58,250 bases of DNA from Phycisphaerae bacterium (GCA_035384605.1 DAOOIV010000020.1:1-58250); one strand, 5' to 3'. Positions 24,001-33,359 are shown, counted from the first letter of the stretch. A program made the numbers and translations. The notes: generated by a model not told the origin, from the sequence alone.

Positions 24001-26656
24001 GATCGGTCAGCGTGGCCGGGCCGTTGTCCCAGTCGATGTTGGTGCCGTCGCCGCCCGTGGTCGAGGTCAGGTTCACGGTTTGAAGCGTCACGTAGTTGGG
24101 AATGGGGTTGCTGTAAACGTCGCGGGCCGTGATGGTCAGCGTAATGGGGTTATTCACGGTGACCGGGTTGGCGCCGGGCACGACGGTGAACGAACTCAGC
24201 ACGGGGTAGGCGGTGATGTTGAATGCGTTGCTGTCCACGTTGTCGGAGCCGCTGAAGACGCCGCTGCCGCTGGCCCGAAGGGTGTAGCCGGTTGCGGCAG
24301 TGGTGATGTTCAAGGCTTGCACGGCCGTCCACGTGGCTACCCCGTCGACGCTGAGCAGCGCGGCGGTTCCGTTGAGAACCGCGCCGCCGGGGTTGGTCGA
24401 GATCGTCAAGGTGATCGTGCGATTGTCCGTATCGCAGGTGTTGTCATAGGCGTCTTGTATGGTCACCGCCGGCACGAGGTTTTGTCCCGCAATGGTATGG
24501 GCGGGCTGCACCGTGAAAGCCAGGTGGTGTGGCACGTTGTGCGAAATATCGAAATCGGCGCTGTCAGCCGTGTCGGAACCGGCAAAAGCCGCGCCGCTGT
24601 GCGACGCGCGCAGGTAGTAGTTGACGCCCGGCTTTGTGACGTTCATGGCTTGGCCGGCGGTCCATTGGGCCACACCGCCGGTGGTCAGGAGCGAGGTGGT
24701 GCCGTTCAGCGTCGCACCGCCGCCGTTCATGAGCACCAACGTGATGGTTCGCTCATCGCCGGTGACCGTGTTGTTGTACGTGTCTTGTATGGTCACCGCC
24801 GGCAGCAGGGACTCGCCCGCAAGACTGTTGACCGGCTCGGCGCTGAAAGCCAGATGATGGGCCGCTGTGGCCGTGATGCTGAAAGCGTCGGAGTCCGCCG
24901 TGTCAGAGCCCGCAAAAGCCGCCCCGTCGTGTGAGGCCCGTAGCTGATAGCCGTTCGCCGCAACGGTGATGTTCAGACCGTCTCCGGCTCCCCAGCTCGC
25001 GACACCGCCCACCGTGACTTTGGAAACGTTCCCGTTGAGGACGGCTCCACCCGGATTGGCCGCAAATGTCAGCGTAATCGTTCGGTCGTCACCGGTGACG
25101 GTGTTGTCGTATTCGTCCTGAATGGTCACCGCGGGAAGCAGATTGGCCCCTGCGGCCGTCGGGCTGACCGGTTGGATCGTGAACCCGAGATGATGCGCAG
25201 CTCCGCCTGTGATATTGAAGGCGTTGCTCACGACGGTGTCGGACGTGGCGAAGGCCGCCCCGTCGTGAGAAGCCCGCAACTGATAGCCGTTGGCGGCCAC
25301 CGTGATGTTCATGAGTTCGGCGGCGGTCCACGTGGCGACGCCGTTGACCGATGGCAGCGTCACCGTTCCGTTCAGCGTGGCACCGCCGGGGTTCGCTGCG
25401 AAGTCCAGAGTGATGTTGCGGTCGTCGGTCGTGCAGGTGTTGTTGTAAACGTCCTGAATGGTGATGACCGGTACGATAGCCGCACCGGCAGCGGTGGTGA
25501 CCGGTTGAGTGGTGAACTCCATGTGGTCCGCCACGTTATGAGTGATGTCGAAAGCGGCACTGTCGACGGTGTCGCCCCCCGGCAGAAGGGGGGCGGTGAG
25601 ATTGGTAGCCCGAAGCTGGTAACCCACCGCCGGTACGGTGATGTCCAGGCTTTCGACCGCCGTCCACGTGGCGACGCCCGATGAGGTCGTCTTGGTAACC
25701 GTGCCGTTGAGGCTCGCCCCGCCTGGGTTCGTAATGATCGAGAGCTGAATGGATCGATTGGGCGCCGCAGTGCAGTCGTTGTCATAGATATCCCGGATTC
25801 TCACCGCCGGCAGCAGATCTTCGCCGGCCATGGCGTTGACCGGTTCCGTGCTGAAGGCCAGGTGGTGATGGGCGGCCGGCGTGATGTTGAACGTGTTGCT
25901 TTGCACGGTTTGTGATGGCCCTGCCAGGGCGGGCCCGTCATGAGAGGCGAGAAGCCTGTAGCCCGTTCCGGTTTTGGTGATATTCATCGCCTCAACGGCC
26001 GTCCAGGCGGCAAGGCCGCTGCTGGTCGCCACCGTGACGGTACCGTTGAGTGTCGTTCCCGAGGGATTGACCGAGATGGTGAGGGTGATGTTGCGTGATG
26101 GGTCCGTCGTCACGACGTTGTTGTTCACGTCCTGAACGGCGACCGTCGGTGTGAGCGTGACCCCGGCTGTCGAGCTCGCGGGTTGAACGCTGAAGACCAG
26201 CTTGTAAGGCGTTCCGGGTGTGACGGTAAACAAATTCGACACGGCGGGTGCGAGCAGATCGCCGGCCGTCGCTGTTGCGCGAACCTGCTTGCCGGTTCCG
26301 GCCGTGGTCCATGTTGCCGCAGGGTAGGTGGTCGAAGTCGTCCCCGCGGTGATGGTCCGAGTACCGCCGCCGCCGAGTGCGCCCGTGCCGGCTTCTCGCG
26401 TGAGCGATACGGTGGTGTTGACCGTCACAGGTGTGGGAATACCACCTCCGTCAACGGCCGTAACAATGACTTGGAATGGAACGCCAGACACTTGATCCGG
26501 GATGTTGGTGATTTGCAGAGCAGTTGCCTGGGCAAAGACCGCAGGCGCGCACAGCAGCGTTACGACAATCGCCAATGATGCACAGCGTCCGGGCGCAAGC
26601 GGCGCTTGCCGTTCGTCGGGATTCCAGGACGTGAGGTTGTTCGATTCCACGGTCAT
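21023..26656 (-). CDS. Giant exported repeat protein (Ig-like and CARDB-like domains)
   Basis: 1,877 residues. A signal peptide lies at about residues 25-42 (SLAIVVTLLCAPAVFAQ). Then come two interleaved repeat families of about 105 residues. One follows GVPFSVTVKAIDGFGNESKV...ITAGTSSVTINGV (about six copies). The other follows HHLAFSTEPVNAMAGEDLLP...NPGGATLNGTV...GYQLRASHDGAAF (six copies). About three CARDB-like domains follow (DSGNSIAETSENNNVDT, DTDAVKEVNETNNAM), then a C-terminal hydrophobic segment (PLTLAVFGLLGMKLALP) and a basic tail, as in a membrane- or envelope-anchored protein. No enzyme motif was found. The ATG lacks a close ribosome site; a AAAGGAG lies 35 bases upstream with no in-frame start nearby. 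A surface adhesin or structural role is inference. Confidence 0.85.
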   Translation of the reverse strand: MTVESNNLTSWNPDERQAPLAPGRCASLAIVVTLLCAPAVFAQATALQITNIPDQVSGVPFQVIVTAVDGGGIPTPVTVNTTVSLTREAGTGALGGGGTRTITAGTTSTTYPAATWTTAGTGKQVRATATAGDLLAPAVSNLFTVTPGTPYKLVFSVQPASSTAGVTLTPTVAVQDVNNNVVTTDPSRNITLTISVNPSGTTLNGTVTVATSSGLAAWTAVEAMNITKTGTGYRLLASHDGPALAGPSQTVQSNTFNITPAAHHHLAFSTEPVNAMAGEDLLPAVRIRDIYDNDCTAAPNRSIQLSIITNPGGASLNGTVTKTTSSGVATWTAVESLDITVPAVGYQLRATNLTAPLLPGGDTVDSAAFDITHNVADHMEFTTQPVTTAAGAAIVPVITIQDVYNNTCTTDDRNITLDFAANPGGATLNGTVTLPSVNGVATWTAAELMNITVAANGYQLRASHDGAAFATSDTVVSNAFNITGGAAHHLGFTIQPVSPTAAGANLLPAVTIQDEYDNTVTGDDRTITLTFAANPGGAVLNGNVSKVTVGGVASWGAGDGLNITVAANGYQLRASHDGAAFAGSDTADSDAFSITATAAHHLAFSAEPVNSLAGESLLPAVTIQDTYNNTVTGDERTITLVLMNGGGATLNGTTSLLTTGGVAQWTAGQAMNVTKPGVNYYLRASHSGAAFAGSDTADSADFDISHNVPHHLAFTVQPAHTIAGQNLVPAVTIQDAYDNTCDTDNRTITLTISTNPGGAVLNGTAALLSVDGVATWTAVQALNITTAATGYTLRASGSGVFSGSDNVDSNAFNITAYPVLSSFTVVPGANPVTVNNPITLTITARDVYSNPIPNYVTLQTVNLTSTTGGDGTNIDWDNGPATLTDHLDGTADLGVGTTFDADGKILLDITNRRAESITVTANDAVTPAVGTSAAMQWNPWFPLLLHITPPGIPVAGVPFDVDIYVTDQFENLTNVTQDCNIRLRLSAGTGVLGGNIDGTITTGNSGTTISGVTYDVAESNVVLVIDRLSGNFLVAGTSDPITVTGATPVALRISDIANQTAGVPFSVTVKAIDGFGNESKVTADTDISLQLFLGSGLLEGTTTGTITAGTSSVTINGVELNTSQIGAVIRASRTGGDVLADGDSNAFLVSPGAPSKLALDLIGNQAANVAFIVTAHVLDDYDNIVGVTTDTGVTVSLATGTGTLGGTVSRTIPTGDSSIVFSVTYDTAEAGVSLRIDRTSGNALASGVSNTFTVNPSPPVRLQFEPVGSATAGSAFSVTVAAVDLAGNEGSVASNTTVQITINSGSGSLSGTSTGVITAGNGRVTISGLYYNYAETISLKASSIAGDVLAEGVSEQFSVSAGPAQCLRFSQQPTTSDIGTPIHVAVEVTDGIGNRRFFLGDVTLSLVSPSGCGREIEGVTTVSGFSGVASFSVIIPQPCDGYRFAASAPGLSGATSNPFTVIAGTDLSGNSISLLIGETETMLSFSYTVSGLSSVEPFTISWGLRRDTTDGEAVDEVLGSIVASDTFYRTPGNHTIMLGDIRSQLNGRFQYGDRVFVHLDSGNSIAETSENNNVDTTTPTVNLVNELLRLKPRGDEPTAEVTYVIDSPADVPSFAIRIGLDDDGDGDIDTTIAEGRPEDADLTPGVHAVSISLLSAFDAVPIASDGMVLLTAQLNPEQEWAESIPVDDNLRSASMNYPVDLVLSGLEHVRAPRERIFNVRISYSLSDMPVSEDFVIAFYASVDNSNAISEGDIRIERHTISNPADKTHGLHTKTFRVTVPATVLPGADFVLKARLDDTDAVKEVNETNNAMAMPRYTPGSTRHLCGLIGSAPLTLAVFGLLGMKLALPARLRRRSSHLKKQGISGAVGGGGDPPPGN
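23900..26450. repeat. Internal tandem repeats encoding about 107-residue Ig-like modules
   Basis: At least six imperfect DNA repeats of about 320 bases within the giant gene, recognisable by recurrent protein blocks HHLAF, IQDxYxN and NPGGAxLNGT. Boundaries are approximate. They are the likeliest sites of length variation in the gene. Confidence 0.7.
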
Positions 26657-27280
26657 CAGGCTGTCAACAAGCTCGATACGCCCGACGATTCTCCTTTCGC
26701 TTTGGTCATACTCTTCTTGAGCGCTCGTGCCAGCGCACGCCGCCCGTCCCTTCTTCCTCGGTGGACGGGCTGAACTTGCCGCGGCAGTGCAAGATTCCCC
26801 GGCGATAACGCCCCCCGGAGTCTTTTGATGCGTTTTCTTGCTCGCCGCGTTTGCCGTGAGGTCCGAAGATCTCTCGATTCAGGATTCTTCGCAACCTCTT
26901 GCAAACATGATATTTAGTTATCGACACGTGGGCTCGCGCACTTGCCCTAGCATGCTTGGGGTAACCCTGGTTCTGACAAACCCGTTCTGATCTGCCCCCT
27001 GGATCAATTCCCCTTGGGTGACGGCTATCTGTCTCACAAAACGCGGATAGTAGAACATCCGGCAAGTTTCCTGCGCGGCGGAATAGCAGGTATAAGCTTT
27101 TCCAAAGCAATGCGTTAAGTCGCTTTGGCGGTCGCCAGGACCGGGTTGCTTGCTGCTCGGGGTCGCTGCGGGTCTGTGGAATCCTCTGGTGGCCGCATCC
27201 GCAATCGAACTCGCGCCGAGGTGTGCGTATGTTATGGGGCGTAGGTGATGAGACTGCGTGGCTTGTACGGAGACCCTGAG
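26657..27280. other. 624-base divergent intergenic region
   Basis: Between the giant repeat protein (minus) and the GH39-like gene (plus). The longest open frame (26706-27299 minus) is Arg/Pro-rich with no family features and is judged non-coding. A AAAGGAG tract at about 26692-26698 (minus) and a GGAG at 27269-27272 (plus) mark the edges. Nothing else is recognised. Confidence 0.5.
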
Positions 27281-29170
27281 ATGCGGCTTGGCAAATCACG
27301 GCATATCACGGGGTTATGCCGCCGAGAAGGTTTTCTGCCATGGGTGTTACGTCGCCGATGCTGCTGGTCATGCATGCCGGCCCTGATGACGACTTTCGTG
27401 TTTCTTGAGGTTGCTCGGGCCGGCCCGGTGCCTCCCTCAGAGAGTATCGCCGCGACGCGGCCTGTTTCACGGATGGGTGACCCTTGGGGGATGATCTACG
27501 GCGGGTCCGGATGGTGGGAGCACAACAATCCCCATCGGACCAACATCGCCGAACGCGCGGCGGCCGGGGCCAAGGAAATGGCCGGATGGGGCGTGCAGGC
27601 CTCGCGCGTGGGTATCTGCTGGCACGACGTTGAACGAGAACGGGGGACGTATGATTGGACGATGCCCGACGCGGTAATCCCCGCGGTTGCCAAGGCCGGT
27701 ATTCATGTCGTGCTCTGCGTGGCCACCACGCCGCGATGGGCGTGGCAGCACCCCGGCGTCGAGGCGATTCTGATTGAACGCGGGCAGGAAAACCTCGCCG
27801 GGTGTCTTCCGCATAAGCCGGAGTTCTGGCCGGACTACGAACGCTACCTGACCGAGGTCGTCAAGCGCTACGGCGAGCTTGTGAAGCACTATGAGATCTG
27901 GAACGAACCCGACGGACTGGCCGGCTTTCGTTTCATGGAGCCCGAGCCGGGGCATCCGATCGGTTTTCAGCACGGCGGCGACCCGCTCTGGTATGCCGAA
28001 CTGGTCAAACGCAGCTATCGGATCATCAAGTCGCTTGATCCTCAAGCTCGCGTCGGCATCGGCAGCTACGAGTACAAGAAGGCAATCGAACCCTTTGTCC
28101 TCGACGCGTCAATGGCCGCTTTGTTGGTGGAAGGCCGTGTGTCCGACGCAGTCCGCAGGGCGTTCGGCGAGCATCCGGATGCGCCGGTCTCGACTTCGGC
28201 GACGATCAGCATCGAGGTGCCCGATCGCCGGTGGATCCTGAATGATGATCGTAACGGCCGACGATATCGTATCGTGAGAGAGAACGAAGGCCTCAAGGTG
28301 ACCGATCGAAAAACGTGGTTCATCGAGCGATTGTACGAGGAAGGCGTCAAAGATCATTGCGACGCCATGAGCATTCACCCGTACGGCAACCCCTTCGGAC
28401 GCGAGTGGCTCGGCACCGTTCGGCGGCTGATGGTCGAACACGGCAATGCGGACAAGCCTCTGTGGGTCAACGAGTACAGCCTTCACGGCTCGGGCACCAG
28501 CCTGGCGTTCAACACGGTCCGCCAACTGCGCCTGCTTCGCGAAACACCGTGGATCAGCATGGCCCAGCCCCTGGTGTTTGCCAGTCATCTTGACAAGAAC
28601 ATCAGTCCGAGCGGACGTTCGTTGCGGGCCCACAAGAGAATGGCGGAAGAGTATAGGCCTCGCCGTGAGATGGTGTTTGATTTCGAGGGCCCGGTGCTCA
28701 AGCTGCTCGACGAGTGGGAATGGGACGCGACCGGTGCGGGGAAAGACGACGTCGACGAGCCGGAGCTCAGGCAGGAGTTCCCGCACGGAGGCGAACGGTG
28801 CCTCACTGCTTCAACGCCGGAGAAAAGGGTTCGCGTGTGGTTCAGCCCCTATGTGAAGGCCCAGGACCGGTGGTTCAAGGCTTTTGTCCTGGCCGAGCCG
28901 CGGGAAAAGGATGCTCAGCTTTCACTGTCCATAGGTGTCGAGAGCGGCGACATTCTGCAGAACCTTCGTGAAGTCCGCCCATTCATGGCCGCCGTACCGG
29001 CCGAGCAGTGGTTCGAGGTGAGTTTTCCGATCGATGGAAGTTTCCCCGAATGGAAGGATTTGACCACAGTGACGATCTATGTTGAGATTGACTCGGACAA
29101 GCCGGGGCTGAGGGTATCGGTGGATGACGTTCGCGTGGGCAGCGGCCGAACGGTGGCGTCAGAGCGGTAG
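27281..29170 (+). CDS. Exported GH39-like glycoside hydrolase
   Basis: A 629-residue secreted TIM-barrel glycosidase. GGAG eight bases before the ATG at 27281 sets the start; the frame also opens at 27245. The N-terminus is basic and then hydrophobic (signal peptide ending near LEVARAGP). The barrel has GVQASRVGICWHDVERERGT, then the acid/base site HYEIWNEPDGLAGF and the strand-7 nucleophile candidate PLWVNEYSLHGSG. This is the WNEP...E arrangement of clan GH-A, most like GH39. A C-terminal jelly-roll region (residues 460-629) looks like a carbohydrate-binding domain. Substrate is unknown; beta-xyloside or another plant glycan is possible. The stop overlaps the ribosome site of the next gene. 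Confidence 0.82.
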   Translation: MRLGKSRHITGLCRREGFLPWVLRRRCCWSCMPALMTTFVFLEVARAGPVPPSESIAATRPVSRMGDPWGMIYGGSGWWEHNNPHRTNIAERAAAGAKEMAGWGVQASRVGICWHDVERERGTYDWTMPDAVIPAVAKAGIHVVLCVATTPRWAWQHPGVEAILIERGQENLAGCLPHKPEFWPDYERYLTEVVKRYGELVKHYEIWNEPDGLAGFRFMEPEPGHPIGFQHGGDPLWYAELVKRSYRIIKSLDPQARVGIGSYEYKKAIEPFVLDASMAALLVEGRVSDAVRRAFGEHPDAPVSTSATISIEVPDRRWILNDDRNGRRYRIVRENEGLKVTDRKTWFIERLYEEGVKDHCDAMSIHPYGNPFGREWLGTVRRLMVEHGNADKPLWVNEYSLHGSGTSLAFNTVRQLRLLRETPWISMAQPLVFASHLDKNISPSGRSLRAHKRMAEEYRPRREMVFDFEGPVLKLLDEWEWDATGAGKDDVDEPELRQEFPHGGERCLTASTPEKRVRVWFSPYVKAQDRWFKAFVLAEPREKDAQLSLSIGVESGDILQNLREVRPFMAAVPAEQWFEVSFPIDGSFPEWKDLTTVTIYVEIDSDKPGLRVSVDDVRVGSGRTVASER

Positions 29171-29182
29171 GAGACAGCCGGG

Positions 29183-30967
29183 ATGTCGAAAAAGAATGCC
29201 CTTATCGGGAGATTGCTCTTGGCGGGTTCCCTGGTCGTGGTCGTTGAGCGTCCGTGCCCGGCTCAGGCCACGCAGCCGACGACGCCTGCTCCCGTCTTTG
29301 TCCCCGCGATTGAGGGGCAGAAGCGCGTCCTCGCCGAGTTGGGCAGTATCCTCCAGGAAGAGAAGGTGATGCTCTCGGACGGGGCGGTTCAGTTGGCGCT
29401 GGAGACCCTGTTGAGCGATGAACAGAAGCAGGCCGAGGCTATTCGCGAGTTGGGCAGGCGGACCCTGGGCCGAACAGCGGAGGAACTGAGCGCGGAGGAT
29501 CGAGCCGAGCGAGACCGCCTGTTTGACGGCCAGGACATCCTGACCGATCGTTACCGCCGCCTCGAAAAGGGGATGGAGAATAAAGCGACCATCAAGCCCG
29601 ACTCCGTCTACACCGGTCTGTTGGCCAAGGCTGCAGATTCTCAGTTGCTCCAGACCATGGAAGACGCCGGCAGGCAGGTCCGTGCGAACCAGCTCAGCAA
29701 CGCCTTGCGCTCCACCAACAAGGTCATCGAGGTGCTGCGCGAGATGGTCGCAATGGCCTCGCAAAAGGCCGGTAGCACGCAAGACATGGACAACACGAAC
29801 GGCGACGGGGGTTTCATGGCCCCTTCGCTCCGCTACAAGGGGGCTGCTGAGAAACTGGCCGAGTTCAACTGGATCGGTGCGTCCGCCGACCCGCTGGGAC
29901 ACATTCTTCGCGGCCTGCGGCTCTTGGAGGAACTGACCGAACGACAACGCGCCGTGGCTGCGGCAACCAAGACCCAGGCGGCCTCAAAACAGGCGTCGGC
30001 CGATCTGGCGAAGACGGAAACCGACATTCGGCGTCAGGCCCTTGAAGTCGGCGCAAAGCTGGCCTTGCTCGATCCGCAGATCGATCAGCTTATCCGCAAG
30101 GCGACCGCCTCGATCGACAAGGCCAGACCCGCGATGGAGCAGGGGCCGCTTTCGGATGCGGTGGAACCCGCCAGGCGGGCCGCTGATGAGCTTGCGGCTG
30201 CAACCGAGTATCTCCGCAAGCTGTGGCAGGACATTCTCTCCCGTCTCAAGCAACATACGCAGGAAGCCGCGGCCATCGAGGGTGCAGGCGGCGGCATCCC
30301 GCATGGCATGTCCAAGGCCCAGGTCGAGCAGATCCAGAAAATGGTGACCATGCTCCTTCGGGCGACGGCGGCGCTGGCCCGCGTGGCCGATGCTCAGACG
30401 GCCATACTGGATCGTACCAGGTTGGCCGCAAGCGAGCCCGAATTACCTTCACTGAAGCCCGATCAGGAAGCCTTGGCCGGCGCGATCAACAACGACGTGG
30501 TCCCGTTTGACGTCAGCGCGTCGCAATTGCCCAGGGATATGTTGCCTCAGGGAGTCGCCGCGAGCGTCAACCCGGTGGGAGATCTGCTTAAGGATGCCGT
30601 TGATCGAATCGGTAAGGCAGCGGATGCTCTTAGCAAGCCCGACCGTGCCGAGGCGGTCAAGCGGGAAAGTGAGTCTTTGCAGGCCATGACCACGGCCATG
30701 GACCTGATGATCAAAGCGCTTCAGAAACTGCTTGGCCAGCTTGCTCCTTCGGCGATCACGCCAAGCGGTCCGGGAGCCGCCGGAATGGCCCTCGATCCCA
30801 GCGGCGGCGGCCGGCAGGCCGGCGGGTGGCTGTTCGGCTTGCCTTCGCAACAACAGGAGAGCGTCCGCCAGGCCTTTCGCGAGACCTTCCCCCGTCGCTA
30901 TGATCGTGCCATCAAGTTGTACTACCAATCGATCGCGCGGGAGCAGGCATCAGACGGCAACCAATAG
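29183..30967 (+). CDS. Exported alpha-helical protein, function unknown
   Basis: A 594-residue protein starting 12 bases after the GH39-like stop; AGGAG at 29169-29173 lies partly in that stop, so the two are coupled. It has a signal peptide (NALIGRLLLAGSLVVVVERPC, cleavage near AQA). The mature part is almost entirely helical, rich in Glu, Lys and Ala with coiled-coil patterns (TKTQAASKQASADLAKTETD). It ends in FGLPSQQQESVRQAFRETFP and RRYDRAIKLYYQSIAREQ. That tail resembles proteins near DUF4175 clusters in planctomycetes (recollection, not a search). A structural periplasmic role is inference. Confidence 0.7.
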   Translation: MSKKNALIGRLLLAGSLVVVVERPCPAQATQPTTPAPVFVPAIEGQKRVLAELGSILQEEKVMLSDGAVQLALETLLSDEQKQAEAIRELGRRTLGRTAEELSAEDRAERDRLFDGQDILTDRYRRLEKGMENKATIKPDSVYTGLLAKAADSQLLQTMEDAGRQVRANQLSNALRSTNKVIEVLREMVAMASQKAGSTQDMDNTNGDGGFMAPSLRYKGAAEKLAEFNWIGASADPLGHILRGLRLLEELTERQRAVAAATKTQAASKQASADLAKTETDIRRQALEVGAKLALLDPQIDQLIRKATASIDKARPAMEQGPLSDAVEPARRAADELAAATEYLRKLWQDILSRLKQHTQEAAAIEGAGGGIPHGMSKAQVEQIQKMVTMLLRATAALARVADAQTAILDRTRLAASEPELPSLKPDQEALAGAINNDVVPFDVSASQLPRDMLPQGVAASVNPVGDLLKDAVDRIGKAADALSKPDRAEAVKRESESLQAMTTAMDLMIKALQKLLGQLAPSAITPSGPGAAGMALDPSGGGRQAGGWLFGLPSQQQESVRQAFRETFPRRYDRAIKLYYQSIAREQASDGNQ

Positions 30968-31197
30968 CGGATTCGCCTGAAACGTGTGTGCAAGAACGGA
31001 CGGAGCCGGTTGGTACGGCGGCGTCGAGGTCGCCTCGGTGACGGAGACCTGCCATATTCTGCGGCCAGGAGTGCAATGTGGCCGCTTCGTGATCTGGTCC
31101 CTTTTGAAAGGAAGGTCCCTCGCTCGCGGTCGCCACGTCGACCAGGCTCGGGGTTCTGAAAGAGCTGCCCACAGCGGCACGGGCCCGGTGCCAAGCG

Positions 31198-31572
31198 CTA
31201 CTCCCGTTCCGGAGCCATCAGCGAGTGGAAGAAGTCCATAATGGTCCTTTCCTTGTAGTCCTTGAACTCCCCGGCGTCGAAGAATGCCCCGTGGCACACC
31301 GTGCAGCTTTCATACCAGATATGTGGCTGCTTAAGGTCGACCATTCTGATCATCTGGGTATGGCACACCGGGCAGTTGATCTTGCCCACCTTGTTGAGTT
31401 TTTCAGCTCGGTCCGGGTCTCCGGTGTCGATTCGCTCCGAACCTCTTTGTGCCTTCAGCTTCTCCCTCTCGCCGACGTCGAACCAGAGTCCGCCGCAGTC
31501 GGTGCAGCGGTCGACTTCGACACCGCCGTACGTAACCTTCTCCATGGACGAGCTGCATTTGGGACACTGCAT
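31198..31572 (-). CDS. TFIIB-type zinc-ribbon protein
   Basis: A small (124-residue) protein with two zinc-ribbon units of the zf-TFIIB type. The first has MQCPKCSSSMEKV and DRCTDCGGLWFDVGE; the second has INCPVCHTQMIRMVD and YESCTVCHGAFFDAGEFKDY. Four CxxC pairs are intact. The strong ribosome site GAGGAGG, seven bases before the ATG at 31572, decides the start; a TTG two codons earlier (31578) is less likely. Family members are widespread and of unknown function, perhaps nucleic-acid or metal binding. It stands alone between converging and tandem genes. Confidence 0.88.
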   Translation of the reverse strand: MQCPKCSSSMEKVTYGGVEVDRCTDCGGLWFDVGEREKLKAQRGSERIDTGDPDRAEKLNKVGKINCPVCHTQMIRMVDLKQPHIWYESCTVCHGAFFDAGEFKDYKERTIMDFFHSLMAPERE

Positions 31573-31797
31573 GATCAAGCCTCCTCATAAGCAACAGTGG
31601 TGGCACGTGCTTCCAGAGAATAGCCTGCTACCCGCCGGCATGCAACCACAAGTGCTCTTGGGGTTGGGGATCCCTGCCAACTTGCGGTGTGTCACTGCCA
31701 ACTTGCAGCGTCCCGTTGCCAACCCCCGGGTCGCCATCGGCGGCTTGTTTGCCGGCGCATGGAACGAACCGGACGAAAACGACACCGGCCGCCACGT

Positions 31798-32121
31798 TCA
31801 CACCGCGATCAGCCCGAGTATGCCGAAGATCACGAAAAGAATGCCCGCCGGTATCAGGTCCCGGCGCTTGAAGGGCGGCTTCTCTGTGGCGAACGGCCTG
31901 GTTGCGACCGTTCCGACTCCGAAAACGATCAGGATGCATCCGACGATATCAAAGCCCCCCGAATCGCGAAGCACGATCAGAATGCCCGTCGAAATGAGCA
32001 GCAAAATCGCCAGCCCGGCCACGGCGTCGCCGATACTCGCGCGCATCAGCCCCCGCACCCAGAAAAACAGGCCGATCATCGGAAGCACAATCATCAAGAT
32101 GACGGGGGCAATGTTACACAT
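31798..32121 (-). CDS. Small polytopic membrane protein
   Basis: A 107-residue protein with about four hydrophobic helices: APVILMIVLPMIGLFFWVR, AVAGLAILLLISTGILIVL, GGFDIVGCILIVFGVG and AGILFVIFGILGLIAV, with basic loops between (FATEKPPFKRRD). It begins MCNIAPV after a weak GAAGA site. No recognisable family. It lies between the toroid protein gene and the zinc-ribbon gene, all minus strand but with gaps of 190-225 bases. Confidence 0.65.
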   Translation of the reverse strand: MCNIAPVILMIVLPMIGLFFWVRGLMRASIGDAVAGLAILLLISTGILIVLRDSGGFDIVGCILIVFGVGTVATRPFATEKPPFKRRDLIPAGILFVIFGILGLIAV

Positions 32122-32309
32122 TCTGTCTTCAGTCGCTTGGGGCCGTCGTTCTGCCGGCCGCTTTTGTCTCGCAACAGTGTATCCGATTCCTGATCCCGGT
32201 GCGAGAACAAAAGCCGGCGTAACCTCTGAGAAAGCGTGGTCCTATCGGTTGGGCATCGGCGCGGTTTGCCAAGGCCGGAAAGTAGGTGCGCCGAGGATGA
32301 TCGCCGCAA

Positions 32310-33359
32310 CTACCTCTGGTAAATCGGCAGGTAACGGCAGGGGATGGACAACGTCAGCACCATCATGGTCGTCCCGTAAGCCGGTCCGTGTTCGGAGTCC
32401 CAGTATGCCCCCTCTCTCTGTTGTGCCAGCACCTGCTCGCGGATCGGCGGAAACCATTGTTGCCAGCGGCGGGGATCCTTCGCCTGGTACACGGCCTGGG
32501 CGGCATAGTAGATCCCGTAGTGGTAGTTGCCCTCCCTTTCCTTGTCCGCGCCGAGGTTGGCGATGAGATAGTCCAGGCCTCGCCGCGTTTCGTCGCAGTC
32601 GAACTCGCCGCAGACCTCCAGCGATGTGACCCCCGCCCCCGTGCGGGCATAACCCGGCTTGCCGGACCGCGTCTGATAGTAGAAGCCGCCGCCGCGGTCG
32701 GCGCAAAGCTTGACGTATTTGATTGCACGCTCGATGGTCTCGGCCGGCACGATCATGCCCGCATGCTGTGCGCCGCGCAGGGCCAGGATCTGCATGACGG
32801 TGACCGAAATATCCGCGTCGCGGCTGTGAGGTTGATATCGCCAGCCACCCTCGCTGTTCTGAGCGTTCACGATGACCCGCACGGCCGCCTGGATCGCCGC
32901 CGCAATCTCCGGTCGCTCGCTCATGCCGTAAATCTCGCTGAGCATCAGCGTGGCCGCCGCGTGCTCATACATGGGGCCGTGTGAGGACCCGTCGGCGTAA
33001 TGGATGAAACCGCTGGGCTGAGCATTGGCCAACACCCAACCGATCCCGCGGTCCAGCACCGGCGCGTATTCGCCTTGCTCGGGAACGTTGCCGGTTGCCA
33101 GAAAAGCCAGAATGGCCAGCGAGGTCACCCCCACGTTCGGACCGACCTTGCCGTACATCCACGCCCCGCTGGGCAACTGGCACCCTGCCAGAAACTTCAA
33201 CGCGCTGCGGATCGCCTCTTCCGATCCGGGTGTCATCTCCACGAACATGTCGGGCTGTTCAGGCGACTGGACCGACTTCTCAGCCTGCGCCACGACCGTT
33301 CGCGGCGGCAGAAGCGTCGTCAACGTCAGAAACAGGATCATCAGGCGTCCGTTGCTCAT
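32310..33359 (-). CDS. Exported prenyltransferase/squalene-oxidase-repeat (alpha/alpha toroid) protein
   Basis: A 349-residue exported protein. Its ATG (33359) shares its first base with the stop of the DUF4175-like gene (TGATG), so it is translated by coupling. The start is followed by a signal peptide (RLMILFLTLTTLLPPRTVVA). Repeats of the terpene-cyclase toroid fold are visible: AIRSALKFLAGCQLPSGAWM, VRVIVNAQNSEGGWRYQPHS, IKYVKLCADRGGGFYYQTRS, with GAGVTSLEVCGE and TSLAILAFL. The DXDD catalytic motif of real squalene cyclases is not seen, so a non-enzymatic binding or scaffold role is more likely. It is the last gene of the MoxR/BatA cluster. Confidence 0.87.
   Translation of the reverse strand: MSNGRLMILFLTLTTLLPPRTVVAQAEKSVQSPEQPDMFVEMTPGSEEAIRSALKFLAGCQLPSGAWMYGKVGPNVGVTSLAILAFLATGNVPEQGEYAPVLDRGIGWVLANAQPSGFIHYADGSSHGPMYEHAAATLMLSEIYGMSERPEIAAAIQAAVRVIVNAQNSEGGWRYQPHSRDADISVTVMQILALRGAQHAGMIVPAETIERAIKYVKLCADRGGGFYYQTRSGKPGYARTGAGVTSLEVCGEFDCDETRRGLDYLIANLGADKEREGNYHYGIYYAAQAVYQAKDPRRWQQWFPPIREQVLAQQREGAYWDSEHGPAYGTTMMVLTLSIPCRYLPIYQR

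Noticed and set aside
23129..24934. A 601-codon plus-strand frame
   Set aside because: It is the antisense of the giant repeat protein; its repeats mirror those of the real gene and its composition is not protein-like.
26706..27299. A 197-codon minus-strand frame in the gap before the GH39-like gene
   Set aside because: Arg/Pro/Ser-rich translation, no ribosome site, no domain; treated as non-coding.
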